NCBI GenBank assembly: GCA_965112735.1
Contig: OZ218951.1
Coordinates: 1,798,001-1,862,000, forward strand
Length of the DNA stretch: 64,000 bases
Origin: Phaeosaccion multiseriatum
Lineage: Eukaryota; Ochrophyta, other classes
Direction of reading: 5' to 3'
In this document: one piece after another, positions 11,682 to 24,157 of the stretch
How the letters are laid out: each line of letters starts with the position of its first letter
Position numbering within the stretch: the first letter of the stretch is position 1
Position numbers and translations under genes: made by a program
Notes under the pieces: model-generated
Seen by the model: only the letters and a program-made list of their open reading frames with translations
Databases searched by the model: none
Told to the model about the DNA's origin: nothing

Positions 11682-13413
11682 TCAGTCAAGCACGTCCACC
11701 ATGCCCCCCAGTCTCTTTTGGAAGATGATGGAATTGATGGCGCCTCTGAGTTTGCGGCGTGCATTGAAGAGTCTGAGCTGCTGAAGGTTTATGTGGAGGT
11801 TCCGCTTGGCCAGGTCCACGTCTTTGGTGAGCAGCCACGGGTGTTTAACGGCCTCCGCCGCGGTGATGCGCTTCTTCGCGTCTACCGTTAGCAACCGGCG
11901 GATAAGGTGTTTTGCTTCGTTGCTTATACGCCTCCAGTACTCCACATGGAACTGAGCGAGCGAGCGAGCGAGAGAGTGAACGGAGTCGGGCAATCGCAAA
12001 AGAAAGAAGGTGGGGGGGGGGCATGGGAAGCGACAAGGTCAATAGATAAGTGCATCCTCCGCTCTGGCGAGGCTCTCCCCTCGCCCTTTGATAAAGGATC
12101 CTCTTACAGCGACCAACCCGCCGGCCTCTTAACTACTCACCTTGAACACCCCCGACTTGATCTTACGAAAGAGGTTCCTCTGGTCCTCGTCGTGGAAGGG
12201 CATGTACCCTCCTAACAGCACATAGATGATCACCCCTGTGGCCCACATGTCCACAGCTGTTCCGTAACTCTCACCCTTGATAACCTCTGGAGCGAGATAT
12301 AGTGGAGTACCACAGGGACGGCTCAGCTGTCCTTTCGCGACAGAGGAAGCGAATCCGAAGTCCCCAACCTTAATATTGGCATCGTCGCTCTCACTACTCA
12401 GCAGCAAGTTCTCGGGCTTGAGGTCCCGGTGGACGATGTCCTTCTCGTGGAGGTAACGGATCGCGTGCAAAAGGATTCGGCAGAGATCTCGGGCCTCCTT
12501 CTCGTTGTAGAAGGTCTTTTTCACGATGCGGTCGAAGAGCTCTCCTCCTTTCATGTACTCCTCCACCACGTAGATATACTGCAGGCAGGAGGGAAAAGCG
12601 AGGGTCCGAGCGTGGTTCAGAGCGACGTTCAGAGCGAGGGTCAGAGCGAAGGTCAGAGCGACGTTCAGAGCGAGGGTCAGAGCGAAGGTCAGAGCGACGC
12701 TCCGAGCGACGGTTCGCGCAACAGTCGGCAACTGGCTTAGGCCTTTCCCTCTTACCTCGGGATCTTCTCGATAGATCTGAAAGACACTCACGATGTTTGG
12801 GTGTTGAAGCCCGCGCATTACCTCGACTTCTGCTGAAGCAGCGGTGGACGCAACAATTTCATAAGGAGGTAGCGATAGAGAGAGAAAGAGACCAAAGTTT
12901 AGAGAGAGAGACCGAAGCTTTGAGATAGGCGGAACGAAGAGCGCGAGTCGCGTATCGCGGAGATAGCATGGACTGCAAGCGAACGTAGGCATATCAGCTA
13001 CACTTTAGAGACCGAGGGGGCACAAGGATTGCTTGTGCCCCTTCTTGAGGAGGCCCTTCACTTCTGTCAGGACCACAACGCGACTCTTCGCGACTCTTCG
13101 CACCTGAGAAGAGGTCTTTACTCTCGTCACCCGACGGCACCTCGCTCCTCTTGGTGCACTTGACGGCGTAATATTCTCCCGTCTCCTTCATCTTGGCCTT
13201 CCGTACTATGGTAAACGCCCCCTTCCCGATCTCGCTCCCCATCCAGTAGTGCCGATCAAACTCTTGACCTTCAAAGCCCAGCACCGTGGTCGGGTCCAGC
13301 CCGCCCTTCGCCTCCTCATCGAACGTGCTACTCCCCACGCTACTTCCACTACTATCAATGCTCGGACACTCATTGCAGGGAGAGCCACATAGCGTTGTAA
13401 AAGTCTGTCCCAT
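11682..13413 (-). CDS. Calmodulin-dependent-type Ser/Thr kinase (paralog A)
   Basis: Exons 13104-13413, 12756-12832, 12141-12578 and 11682-11951; phases close, giving 364 aa. Kinase motifs: GSEIGKGAFTIVRKA glycine loop, YYAVKC (VAIK lysine), HRDLKPENLLL catalytic loop, DFGFA and CGTPLYLAPE activation segment. After the catalytic domain comes FNARRKLRGAINSI, typical of the autoinhibitory/calmodulin-binding segment of CaMKI/II. There is no association domain, so it is CaMKI-like in size. Starts MGQTFTTLC, a possible myristoylation/palmitoylation signal. The third exon is undivided where paralogs B and C carry introns. The 3' exon is almost identical in DNA to that of paralog C (40985-41254). 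Head-to-head with paralog B. Confidence 0.9.
12600..12722. repeat. 12-bp tandem repeat in kinase A intron 2
   Basis: About ten imperfect units of GGTCAGAGCGAN, with sub-variants GTTCAGAGCGAC and GGTCAGAGCGAA alternating, giving a higher-order period of 48 bp. It lies just upstream (minus strand) of exon 3. Confidence 0.8.
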
Positions 13414-13619
13414 TTTGTCGGTGAACTAGATCTTCCCCAAGACGGTGTGTACCTGCGGGGCGTGGACAGCGGCCGTGGACAGCGAGAGAGAGGAGGGAGA
13501 GAAAAAAGGGCGCTTATTGACTTACCCGCGTTCTGTATTCTAAGAGCACAGTTCGATCATCATGCCTAGATCGAACATGCGCAAAATGTCGAGGCTTGTG
13601 TGTCTGCCATACATATCCA
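13414..13619. promoter_or_regulatory. Divergent promoter region of kinases A and B
   Basis: 206 bp between two start codons pointing away from each other. The two paralogs probably share this regulatory segment. No recognised element was found. Confidence 0.5.
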
Positions 13620-15507
13620 ATGGGCCACACTGTTGCGACTCTGTGTGGCTCTCCCGACACGAAGAGTCCGAGGAATAGTGCCGGTGGCATGGACAGTAGC
13701 ACGGGCGATGAGCTGACGAATAGGAGGAGCGACCCGACCTCTCTCCTCGGCTTTGAGGGTCATGAGTTTGGTCGGTATTTCCAGATGGGGGCCGAGATCG
13801 GGAAGGGGGCTTTCTCGGTCGTGCGCAAGGCGAGAATGAAGGAGACTGGGGAGGACTACGCTGTCAAGTGCATCAGACGACGAGACTTGCCGTCGGGCGG
13901 CGATACGAATGACCTTCTCACAGGTGCGTCGACGTGAGCGAGTCGCATCAATGGTCAGACTTGCGCGCGCAGGCGAAACGGCGGCTTCGGCCTTCTGCTT
14001 GCCTAGTATGCCTGCCTTCTCTTCCTCAGTTGGCGCTACTCACTCTCATCATGCTGCTCCTCTTGACCTTTCAAACCTTCCTTGCGGCCTTGCCTTCAGG
14101 GATCGAGGCCTTACGTAGTGTATCGCATCCAAACATCGTGCGCGTCTATCAGCTCTACCGAGACGACCCTGAGGTAAGAGCAGGGCTGGTCTGTGAGACA
14201 CCATCGCTGACGGCTATCGCATCTATCTCTACCGATGAAAACTCTTCTCCCTCAGCAAGTGTTTGCCTTACTCATCTTCGCATAACAAAGGCAAAGCATT
14301 GTGACATCGCTCCCTCACTCTCGTGTCCGTCGGTCCCTCCTGCCCGCAGAACATTTATGTGGTGGAGGAGCTCATGAAGGGAGGAGACCTCTTCGAACGC
14401 ATCAAGAGAAAGTCCTTTTACAAAGAAGACGAGGCCAGAGATCTCTGCCGACTCCTCCTTCATGCCATATCCTACTGCCACCGAAAGGGTATGTCCGCGT
14501 GTGAGCCAGGGCATTGATGCTCCACTCTGATTCATGTACATCCTCCTTGAAGACTCTCTCACTTCCAATATTGTGGACCCATACACCTTCAGGTATTGTT
14601 CACCGTGACCTCAAGCCTGAGAATTTGCTGCTGAGCAGCGACAGTGACGACAGGTCGCTGAAGATCGGTGACTTCGGCTTCGCCCGCAGCTTGGATTGTG
14701 GCCCATTTACTGCTCCGTGCGGCAGCTATGGGTACCTTGCTCCGGGTGAGGTCCGTCAGGACACCGAGCGAGTCTGTGGTGTAGCACTCGCTCTAACCCC
14801 CTTTGGTTCTTTCGACATATCTACAGAGATAATCGAGGGTAAGCCGTACGGAGCAGCCGTGGACATGTGGGCCATTGGGGTCATCATGTACACTATCATA
14901 GGAGGGTATATGCCCTTCCACGATGAGAACGACGCTCGGGTACTATTGAGAATCAAATCGGGGCAGTTCAAGGTAAGGAAGGTGCCCACGCCAAGTGCCA
15001 AGCGAAGGAGGCCCTCACCTCTACTGCTCCTCCTCTCCACATCAACAAAAGTGCTGCCTCTAAGTCCCCTTTTACTACTTGTCATCTTGTTATCAAACCG
15101 CTTGACTTATCTCTTTGTTCTTCGCCTCACTCCCTTTTCCTCTCATGAACACGGCTGGATGCCATTCGCTCGTTCTCTCGCTCGCTCATCAGTTCCACGC
15201 CGAGTACTGGAGAGGCATTAGCAATGAAGCGAAGGATTTGATCCGCTCCCTGCTGACGGTGGACACGCGGAAGCGCATCACCGCCCAGCAGGCCGTTCTA
15301 CACCCGTGGCTGCGTAGCAAAGAGCGCAAACTGGACACTAGCCTGCACCATGTGCAGTCAGTCAGAGGCCTCAACAGCAGACGCATCTTGCGAGGAGCGA
15401 TACACTCCATCGTCTTTCAAGAGAGATTGGCTCGGGGTCTGGAGCAGGAGGGTGGGGAAGAGTCGCAGACATGCAAGCTGGCAGTGGAGAGGCCGCCATT
15501 CTACTAG
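13620..15507 (+). CDS. Calmodulin-dependent-type Ser/Thr kinase (paralog B)
   Basis: Exons 13620-13923, 14100-14173, 14350-14488, 14593-14745, 14827-14972 and 15193-15507; phases close, giving 376 aa. Motifs: GAEIGKGAFSVVRKA, DYAVKC, HRDLKPENLLL, DFGFARS and a variant activation segment CGSYGYLAPE, with Ser-Tyr where paralog C has the usual Thr-Pro. The C-terminal segment SRRILRGAIHSIVFQ matches the calmodulin-binding position of paralogs A and C but is diverged. Starts MGHTVATLC. It shares its first three intron positions with paralog A or C, showing common descent, but has extra introns inside the catalytic domain. The start at 13620 was chosen over 13596 because MG...LC is shared by A and B. 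Confidence 0.9.
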
Positions 15508-15919
15508 AGATTCATTAGGCTAGCCACTGTTTGCGCAGGGCTCTAACCATATGCCTTTGCTTGCCCCCCCCCCCCCCCCTGGGTTTCTTTTCACCTATTT
15601 CTCCCCTTACGATCGTAGCACTCACCGGCCTACACCACCCCCTTGTAAATGTACATAATAACCGTAGCGTTCTTGATGGGCGAGCGACTCTCGGAGCTCT
15701 GGAGAGGTGGGCACAAAGGAAGGAGGGGTCGTGCTGAAGCGCCCTCCAAGACACAACTCACACGCTCTGTAGATACATGTTTCGTACATGTTAGATTTGA
15801 ACTAAATTGAGAGAGGGATTGGTTTAATCGAGGGGCATCATCACATCATTGCTGGGGTTAAAACTGTATTTATCCCAATGATCACATCCACCAACCCATC
15901 CTACTCAAAGCGAGTGCCC
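15508..15919. other. Convergent intergenic region
   Basis: Between the 3' ends of kinase B and TERT. Contains a C run (about 15566-15579) and AT-richer sequence at 15780-15880. No gene-like structure was seen. Confidence 0.5.
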
Positions 15920-16848
15920 TCACTTGTCGCGGGGCGGGGCGAGGATGCGGAGCACCTCCTCTGTCTCCGCATCATGCTCGCACAGCGCGAGCAGCTCCCT
16001 CTGCAGCCCTTTGCGGGGCAGCAGCCGAGAGGAGCCCCGCAGCAGGGTCTGCACACGCGCCTGCAGCTGCTTACCCGCCTTCACAGCGGCGACGGCACAG
16101 CCAGTCGTACCACCGCCAGCCGTACCAGCCCTGCTCCTCCCTGATCCTGGCCCTGACCCTGACCCCCCACGTTCTGCCTGTTTTGCCTGGGCCTGATGGG
16201 CTCTCCCTCGCGCCACCGCTCCATCTGCAGCAGGAGCAGGAGGAGCAGTTGATGATACAGCCTCCAGCACGAGAGAGAAGGCTTTGTATCCCAACCAAAG
16301 CACTTCGGCGCGAGATAAGGCGCACTGGGCACCTACGGCACCCGCTCTTTGGGCAACCGTGTCTGCTACACCTGGTAGCTCGCTGGCTGCGGCTGTATCA
16401 CCAACTGCTGCTGCCGTTGCTGCGGCGGCGGCGAGGGCCTTTGTCCTCTTGTCCTGCCAGCGGCGTGTGCTCCTTTGGATCAGGCTGTATCCGTACTCCT
16501 GTTAACGAGGAGGGGGGGGGGGGCACAGAGGGCATGGGGAGGGAAGCAAGGCTCAGTCAAGGACAGGCACGTTCCTCACTCATGCTCGGCGGAGACCCAT
16601 TTCTAGACCCAATTCGGCCCACACGAGGCGCCATACATCAATTTCAATGGCTGCCGGTACGATCGACACAATTAGGGAAGGAGGGAGGGAGGGAGGGAGG
16701 GAGGGAGGGAGGGAGGGAGGAGGGAGACAGAGAGCGAGAGAGAGGAGAGAGAGAGGTTCAAGTGTATGGATATACACTCACCACTGCCTCTTGGATGCTT
16801 GTTGCGACCCAAGCGACATTTTCGCCAATGCCTCCTGGCGACCTGAGA

Positions 16849-16908
<60 letters not shown>

Positions 16909-17957
16909 ACAGCAGAAGCGTCGGCAAGACGAGACTAAGAGCCTGGCAAGGACGTATCTCGAGAAAGGGGAAAGCGATGAGAATCCCTCCCTCCCTCCGC
17001 TCTCAGCCCTCCCCGCCACCCTTGTGAGGGAGGCCATCAGTTTCAGTTTCAGGCCACCCACCTGTCCAAGAAGGCCACTGTCTTGGCCGCACAGAGCAGA
17101 AACATCTCCAAAACGTTTCGCCGTACAACGCTGAGACGGTTCAGACCGTTCAACCCTGGGCACAAGGGGGAGGTGCGGCTACGTGCACTGCTGCCGATGC
17201 CCCCCTCACCCCCCCCACCCTCCTCTCGTCCTCGGTCGACCCTCTCGCGCCGCCGTCGCTTGCTTCGAGGAGGAGCCCCTTCCTGCCGCCGCTGCTGCTG
17301 GTGCTGCGCTTGTCTCCCTCCTTCCCTCTTACCGTCCATAGCGGCGGCGGCGAACGGTAACGGCGAGACATCAACAGCAGCAGCACAACTCCGCCCCCCC
17401 CCCCCACTGCATGGTCCTGCTGCCCCAAGCCCGGCTCTGTATCCAGCATGAGAGCGTGGCAACAAGGAAGCAGAGCCCGCTTCATACTCGCTGCCATGGC
17501 CTGCCCCGAGCGCACGGCCGCCTCCACAGTCACCGTCTCCCCGGGGGGCTGCTTGCGGTACCGCTCGAAGTTCACCTTCACCTCACAAGAAGACGTGTCG
17601 ATGCGAAGCCCGCACCAGGGGAACGAAGAGCCCACGCAGCGCCGGAAGGTAGCGGTTGCCTTGCCGGTACTCTTCTCTCTGCCTTCACCACCATCTTCCT
17701 CCTCCCCCTCCTCCTGCCCCTGCTCATCCACTCTCAGATGGAAGTTGAGCAGCGTCTTAACGGGGTTAATGATGAGGCCGTAGGGCTCCGTGCGGCTGCG
17801 GTCGTGCATGACTCTCACGAAGCTCTCTGCGAGGCGCTTGTTCGTTGTGATGAAGAGGAAGTCATCGATGAGGCGTTTCAGTAGGAAGGGCGTCCCAGCG
17901 CCCTTGGCCTCCGCCAGCAGCTCTCCCAGCAGCTTGCGCTCCACCTTTCATTTGTGT

Positions 17958-17998
<41 letters not shown>

Positions 17999-20900
17999 GC
18001 GTGTTAGTTTGTGTGTGTGTGTGCGTGTGCGCGTTGAGAACACTCACTACTCGCTCACTCACTCAGTCTTTTTTCTTTTGTATATTGGTTAAGCAAATTT
18101 AGGACGTGTGGCAAAGCCAACACCTCCCGTCAAGCAGTCGAAACCCTAACCCTTGAAGCTAAGTGCTCACTCCTTTACCCACCCACCCACCCACTCACTC
18201 ACCATGCCGTAGTACCAGTTACAGAGCATCGCGGAGAGCACTGAGCCTTGGGGAATGCCCTTCGCCTTCGAAAACAACAAACAAGTGTGTGTGTGTGGGT
18301 GTGTGGGCGCGCGTGTGTGTGTGAGTGGGTGTGTGGGTGTGGGTGTGGGTGTGTGAGGCCAATGGGAAGGAAAGCAGAAGCAGAGGCATATGGGCAGCCA
18401 TACGGACAGGAAGACAGAGGCACATGAACAGGCATATGGACAGAAACATAGAGGCAAGGCCTGTGGACGGGACCGATAGACGCACCTGATGGAAGAACGC
18501 CGCCTTCCCCGGCCCGGCCCCGCTCGGAACCTGCACGACGTGCTGCAGCAAGTGGTGAGACATGAGCGATAGAGCCTCCTGTGAAGATATCACAGAGTGA
18601 ACCACACCTAAAAGGGTTGGGGTGTGAATGAGGGTGTGAGTGTGTGTGTGAGAGAGAGAGAGAGAGTGAGTGAGGGAGACGAAGGGAGAGTGAGAGAGAC
18701 AGTGATTGTGTGAGGAAGAAGGAGAGAGGGAGAGAGAAACAAGAGAGAAGGGAGGGACAAGAGGCCGGGGTCGCTCACGGAACGAGGGCAACATGACAGG
18801 ATGGGGTGACAGGGATTCATGAATGTATCAGGCAAACAAAGGCGGCAACACACCACGAAGGAAGGATGGGCGTATGAGCCTATCCTTCCTCCCTCCCTCC
18901 CTCCCTCCCCCCCCCCTCCCTCATGTTGCCTGCCGCACCGTCGCAGTAGATCGCCTCTGAGCCGCTCTGCGCCATCTTCTCCGCTCGAGAAGCGAATTGG
19001 CTCATGTCCCCCACAGGACACGCCTGATTGATGCCAGGAAGGAAGCGAGGTAGGGAGGGAGGGAGGGAGGGAGGGAGGGAGGAAGGAAGGAAGGAAGGAA
19101 GGAAGGAAGGAAGGAAGGAAGGAAGGAAGGAAGGAAGGAAGGAAGGAAGGAAGCGAGCAAGTTGAGCCCCATGCTCTTCGCCTGCAACGATGTTACTCGT
19201 TACTCTCATTCTCACGACCGAGTAAGCACTTTCACACACACGCACGCACCTCCTTTGTATAGTTGACTTGGACCTTCTTCTGAGAGCGGTAGGGGAAGAC
19301 GACGGCTTGCCGCTGGACGAGGTACTCCTAAGGCAAGGAGACATATAGAGCGACGAGGAGACGAGAGAGGAGGAAAGGCAGAGCAAGAGGAAGACAAGAA
19401 CAGTGAAACAGGGCCAGGGACAAAGACAGAGACGGAGAAACGAAACAGAGAAAGAGGCAGGCATAGAGTCAGAACCAGAGACACGAGCCCTCTCCTAACT
19501 CTCTCACCTCCTGTGTGAGCCCCTCCTGCAGGAGAGCGTTGAGGCGTGCCTGATCCACGCTGTCGTAGCAGTGCTTGATGTCCACACTCGCAAAGAAGAG
19601 CTCACCTCCCCATACCCCGTCCGAGGTGCATCCGTCTTCTGCCGCTGCAGCATTGCATGCTGAGTCGCTGGTTCCACTCACACCATCTTTCCCTTCATCT
19701 CCTCCCTGCACTTGTCCCCCAGAGGCAAGCTTCTCCTCCTCATCCTCTTGCTCTTGCTGCTGCTGATGGTGATGATGCTGCTGCTGCCCGTTCCCTCCCT
19801 CCTCCGCCTCTTCATTTCCCTTCAACTCCCTCTTTTGTTCCTCCTCCTGCTGCTGTTTCCGCTGCTGCTGCTGCTGCTGCTGCCTCCAAAGCGGACGCAG
19901 CTGGAAGCACACAAACGCCTTGAGCTTAACGAATATGTCATCCCTTCCAAACACTCCCGAGCCCACGAGCTCCGGCCTTCTCTGCGTTTCGAACCTCAAC
20001 ACACTCAGCAGCCCCGACAGGCGCATGTTCGTCGAAGGCAGCAGCCAGCCTTCCCGATTCCCGCCACCCCCACTGCCACCACCTCCACCACCACCGGCAC
20101 TTGTTGCATTGGAAGTGCAAGAGCTGACGGAGTTACTCCTCCTCCTCCTCTTGTTTGTGGCATTGGTATTGGCATTGGTATTGGCATTGGCACCCGTTGT
20201 TGCTCCACCGCCCGCACTCCCACTCGCACTTCCACTCCCACTCGTACTCGTGCGCGCACTCAAGCTGCTCGAGCGTCCCCGCAGCGTGCCGTGCCGAGGG
20301 GGAAGCCCAAGCCCCCCTCCTCCCACCCCTCCCTCTCTGCCACGCGCCGTCCCTCCTCCACCAAGGCTCAAGCTCCTCCTCCCGCCGAAGGAGGCCGCCG
20401 CGCCTCCTCCTGGTCCCTTTAGCAGCCCTTGCTGGTGCTGACTTGGGGTGCTGGCCCCTTTCCCGTCAGTCTTCGCAGAGCCCGGGCGCGGCGGGGTGCT
20501 GCTGCTCCTGCGCGGGTTGGTGACACCCGCTGCAGAATTGCCTGGCATGCTGCTACTGCTGCTGCTGCTGCTGCTACTAGTCCTCGTTCCAATGCCTCTT
20601 CCTCCCTTGACTTCTCTCCTCCTCTTGGAGAGATTCGTGATGGGGCGTGCCCCTGTGGCCTTGGGAATGAGCCGTATGCCGCCCACATCAAGCGGAGCTC
20701 CCTTGAAGATCGGCACGTGCTGCTGCATCACCACGTGCTGCTGCCGGTGCTGCTGCTGGAAGTCCTGCTGCCCTTCTGCCTCCCCCCCCCTTCCTCCGCC
20801 TCCTCCGCCTCCTCCTCCTGTCCCGCCCCTCACCGCTGCGAGTGAGTCAATGCGCTTGAACTGCCCGGAGCTGATGAGTCTCTCCAGAGCAGCGGTCCTG

Positions 20901-23900
20901 AAGAGCGCCCACACCGGCTTCCGGTAGAAGAACAGTCTGTGCGCCATGCCCTCGCACTCCGTCACGTAGAAGCAGCCCCTCACCAGCGGTACGACAAGAC
21001 CCTTGAACACCCACAGCACCACTCTCCTCATGACTCTGCATCGGTACAACGAGTCGCTCAGGGGGACGGTCGTCTTCGATCTCGACGTGCTGTGGCACCG
21101 CGCCCCTCCCCCCCCCTCTGTTCTGGTCGCAGCAGCAGCAGCAGCAGCAGTTGGTGATACACCAGCAGTAGCAGCAGTACCAGGGGCCCTATGTCCTGCG
21201 ACCTTGTCCTGCACCCTCTCCTTGCCCTTGAGCCATGACACCTCCCCGACTCGGAGCCCCTCCATGGCCTGCCTCAGATTCATCCGCTCGTGGCGTCTCA
21301 GCGTTAGAAAGTAGGCCACATGCTTGAGGAGCTGCCGAAGGTTTCTTTCACCGCCCAACAGCCCGACAGGGAGTACGCTTTGCAGCACGGCGCGAACAAA
21401 AGCGCACACCCCCTCGGGGCAGGACGACAGCTTCTGAAAGTCGGCCGCCGCCGCGGAGTCTGTGTCTATGTCCTCTTGCTCCTCCTCTTTCTTCTTGCTC
21501 GTGTTGTTGGTGCTCTTCTTCTTCTTCTCGCTTTCTCGTTCCTCTTGCTTCTCTTGCTTCTCCTCTCCCTCGTCCTTCTCATCCTTCGCCTCCTCCCTCT
21601 TCTCGTCGTCGTCTTCCCTCTCCTCGTCATCTTCCTTTTCCTCCTTCTCCTCCTCCTCCTCCTCCTCCTGCTGCTGCTGGTGCTGCTCCACATCCAGCAT
21701 ATTGTCATCCGGTTGGGTCATCTCGATATCGCTGTCTTCGATGTCGAATCCACCGCTTAAGGGGTCGTCGTCGTTATCGCTAAGCTCCAACTCGGTGTCA
21801 CTCGCGTGGGTCAACTCCTCGTCTTCCTCCTCCTCCCCTCTCTCCTCCTCCTGCGCGGCTACTCCTCGTCCCTCCTCGGCACCTGCCCCCCCAAGTCGGG
21901 CACTGTCATCCCTCCCCTCCCATCCACTGCCATCCAACCTCCTCTTGCCAGCGTCGGCCTCAACATGTCTACTTGCTCCGCACCCACCCGCCACACCCTC
22001 CACCTCGTCGCGAGCCTCTTCATGGCGCTGCTTGGATTGCGGCAGGGACAGGCAGAGGATTCCTGCGTCATCTGTGCCTCCTGTGGCCTTTGGGCTGAGG
22101 TCATCGCTGTAGAACCACTCGCCGCTAGCCTCCTCTTCGTCGGGAGAAGAAGAAGCGCTCTGCTTTCCATTTGCTCTTCCTCCTGCAGCCTCAGCCCAAT
22201 TCTCCTTCTCTTCAAGTTGGTCATCTGCCTCTCCTCCCTCGTCGTCGTCCTCTGTGTCTATGTACACATACTCCTCCTGCGAGAGATATCCTCCCTCCGA
22301 AAGATCCCAAGAGATCGAAGGGCAAGGCAAAGAGCGGGAGAGGGTCGGAGAAAGCACACTAGCCCCTCCTCCTCCTCCTCCTCCTCCTCCTCCTCCACCA
22401 CCACCACCACCACCACCACCACCACCACCTTCTCCGCCTACGGTTCTCAGCCCCTCTCGCAGCTCGTTCGTCCCTTTCCCGTCCCGTCGCCTGCTCTTCT
22501 GATCCCTCTTCTTCTGTTGCCTGTGCCGATGCCTCGTGGTTTTGTAGGCCTCTGGCAGAGGGCAATGCTTGTCCAACTTCACCCCGAAGCTGCACCGCTG
22601 CAAGCGGCGCAGCAGAGCCTCAAAGAGGGGAATTCCTTCCCCGGCCAAACGCTTCGGAATCCCCCCTCGGCTTCCTGCTCCTACACCTGCTTCTTCTTGT
22701 TCTTCTCCTCCTCCTCCTCCTCCTCCTCCTCTTGCCCCCCCTCCCATAAGCTGACTTTGCGCCAAGGATGTTCCCAGCACCTCTCTCATGAGCTTTATGG
22801 CCGTAGCGTGTAACAAGCGCTTCTTCTCTCCAGCACATTGTCTGACGCCTCCGTCTGCGTTCCAGTTTCTCGCTCTACTAGATGCTGCTGCTGCTGCTGC
22901 TGCTGTTGCTGCTTGCTCTCCCTGCCACTTCGCCGCAGGAGCGGAAAGTCCCTTCACCATACCGTAGAGGCTGCTGGCCCCTCCCCTCTCGAGCCCCGGT
23001 GCCTTGACGAAGCTATCCGCGTAGTACATTGCCCGGCGTGGCAGCCAAACACAAGACGGATTCACGTCACCGTCCCGCGCCCTGCCTAGGCTGGCGCTGG
23101 GAGAATCGGCAGAGGAGACCTTGCAGGCGGTAGGAGCACAGACGCCACCATTGACACCTCCTCCTGCTTGGCTCAGTACGGTGTGGCCGCTTCCGGTACT
23201 GCTGCTTCGCCTTGGGAGCACGCTGCTGCTGGTCCTACTCCTGCTACTGAGGAGACTGCCACACCTGGGCAAGATACCCTCGCGCCTGCGTGTGCCACCC
23301 CCCGTGGTTGCGGCAGCTACCGACTGCTCCACCGCTCCCTCTCCTTCTCCTTCTCCTCCTCCTCCTCTTGCTGTATCACCAACTGCTGTATCACCAACTG
23401 CTGCTGCTACTCGCTGTGGCTGTGACGGCTGCACACGCGGGTCTTCCTCCGCCCGTTCCGCAGCCCCACCCACCTGTTGTCCTCCCCCTCCTCCCCCTCC
23501 CCCGCCACCCATTCCCCAGAAGGTGAGGCTCCGCTGATGTCTGACCACATCAGGCAAGGGCGGCCCTGCCAGCTGCAAGTAGCAGGCGTTGGGCAGGCGC
23601 TGCAGGATGGTGTGGTGCAGGAGGAGGTGGAACATCAAGTCGTCGCCAATCCTCGACAGCAGCGTCGTCCACGGCCTTGTCTGCAGCTCGTTGAGAAGCG
23701 TGTTGGGGAACACACACTCCATGCCATGGGAACTCTGGGTGGGAGAGGGGGAGAGTGTGGGCACCGCAGCACAGCATAGGACAGGACAAACAAGGAAGAG
23801 AAGGACTTTGTTCGTTGGGCGTTGTCATTTCGGTTTGGGGATGCTTAGGAGGCGAAAAGAGTGGGTGTAAGCCTGAGTAAGCTGACAGCGCTTGCTTACT

Positions 23901-24084
23901 GCACGTCCCCGCAACACGTTTCTTTCGCCAGGCCGCCTGAGTAGTAGCATTGTGAGAACATACGTTGTCCGGCACTCACCAGCAATTGAAACTCCGTATT
24001 GGCACGCAGGATGCGGTAACCGAGAGATAGCACATTCTTCCCCGTAACCGCCGCCATGGACGTGACCTGTTGTTGTTGGTGTTG

Positions 24085-24157
<73 letters not shown>

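Noticed and set aside
17083-18092. A bacterial-type retroelement or group II intron RT, suspected from LIDDF and GIPQGS
   Set aside because: Flanking motifs (FYVTE...FFYRKPVW, FPWCGLRIDT, TEN and thumb blocks) match TERT, and exons line up over 9 kb in the correct order.
19052-19153. Telomere-like or CRISPR-like array
   Set aside because: Simple GGGA/GGAA microsatellite without spacers, lying inside a TERT intron.
21462-22813. Long plus-strand ORFs opposite TERT exon 2 (e.g. 21462-22112, 21806-22813)
   Set aside because: Ser/Leu/Pro-rich mirror images of the minus-strand TERT frame in GC-rich triplet repeats; no independent family features.
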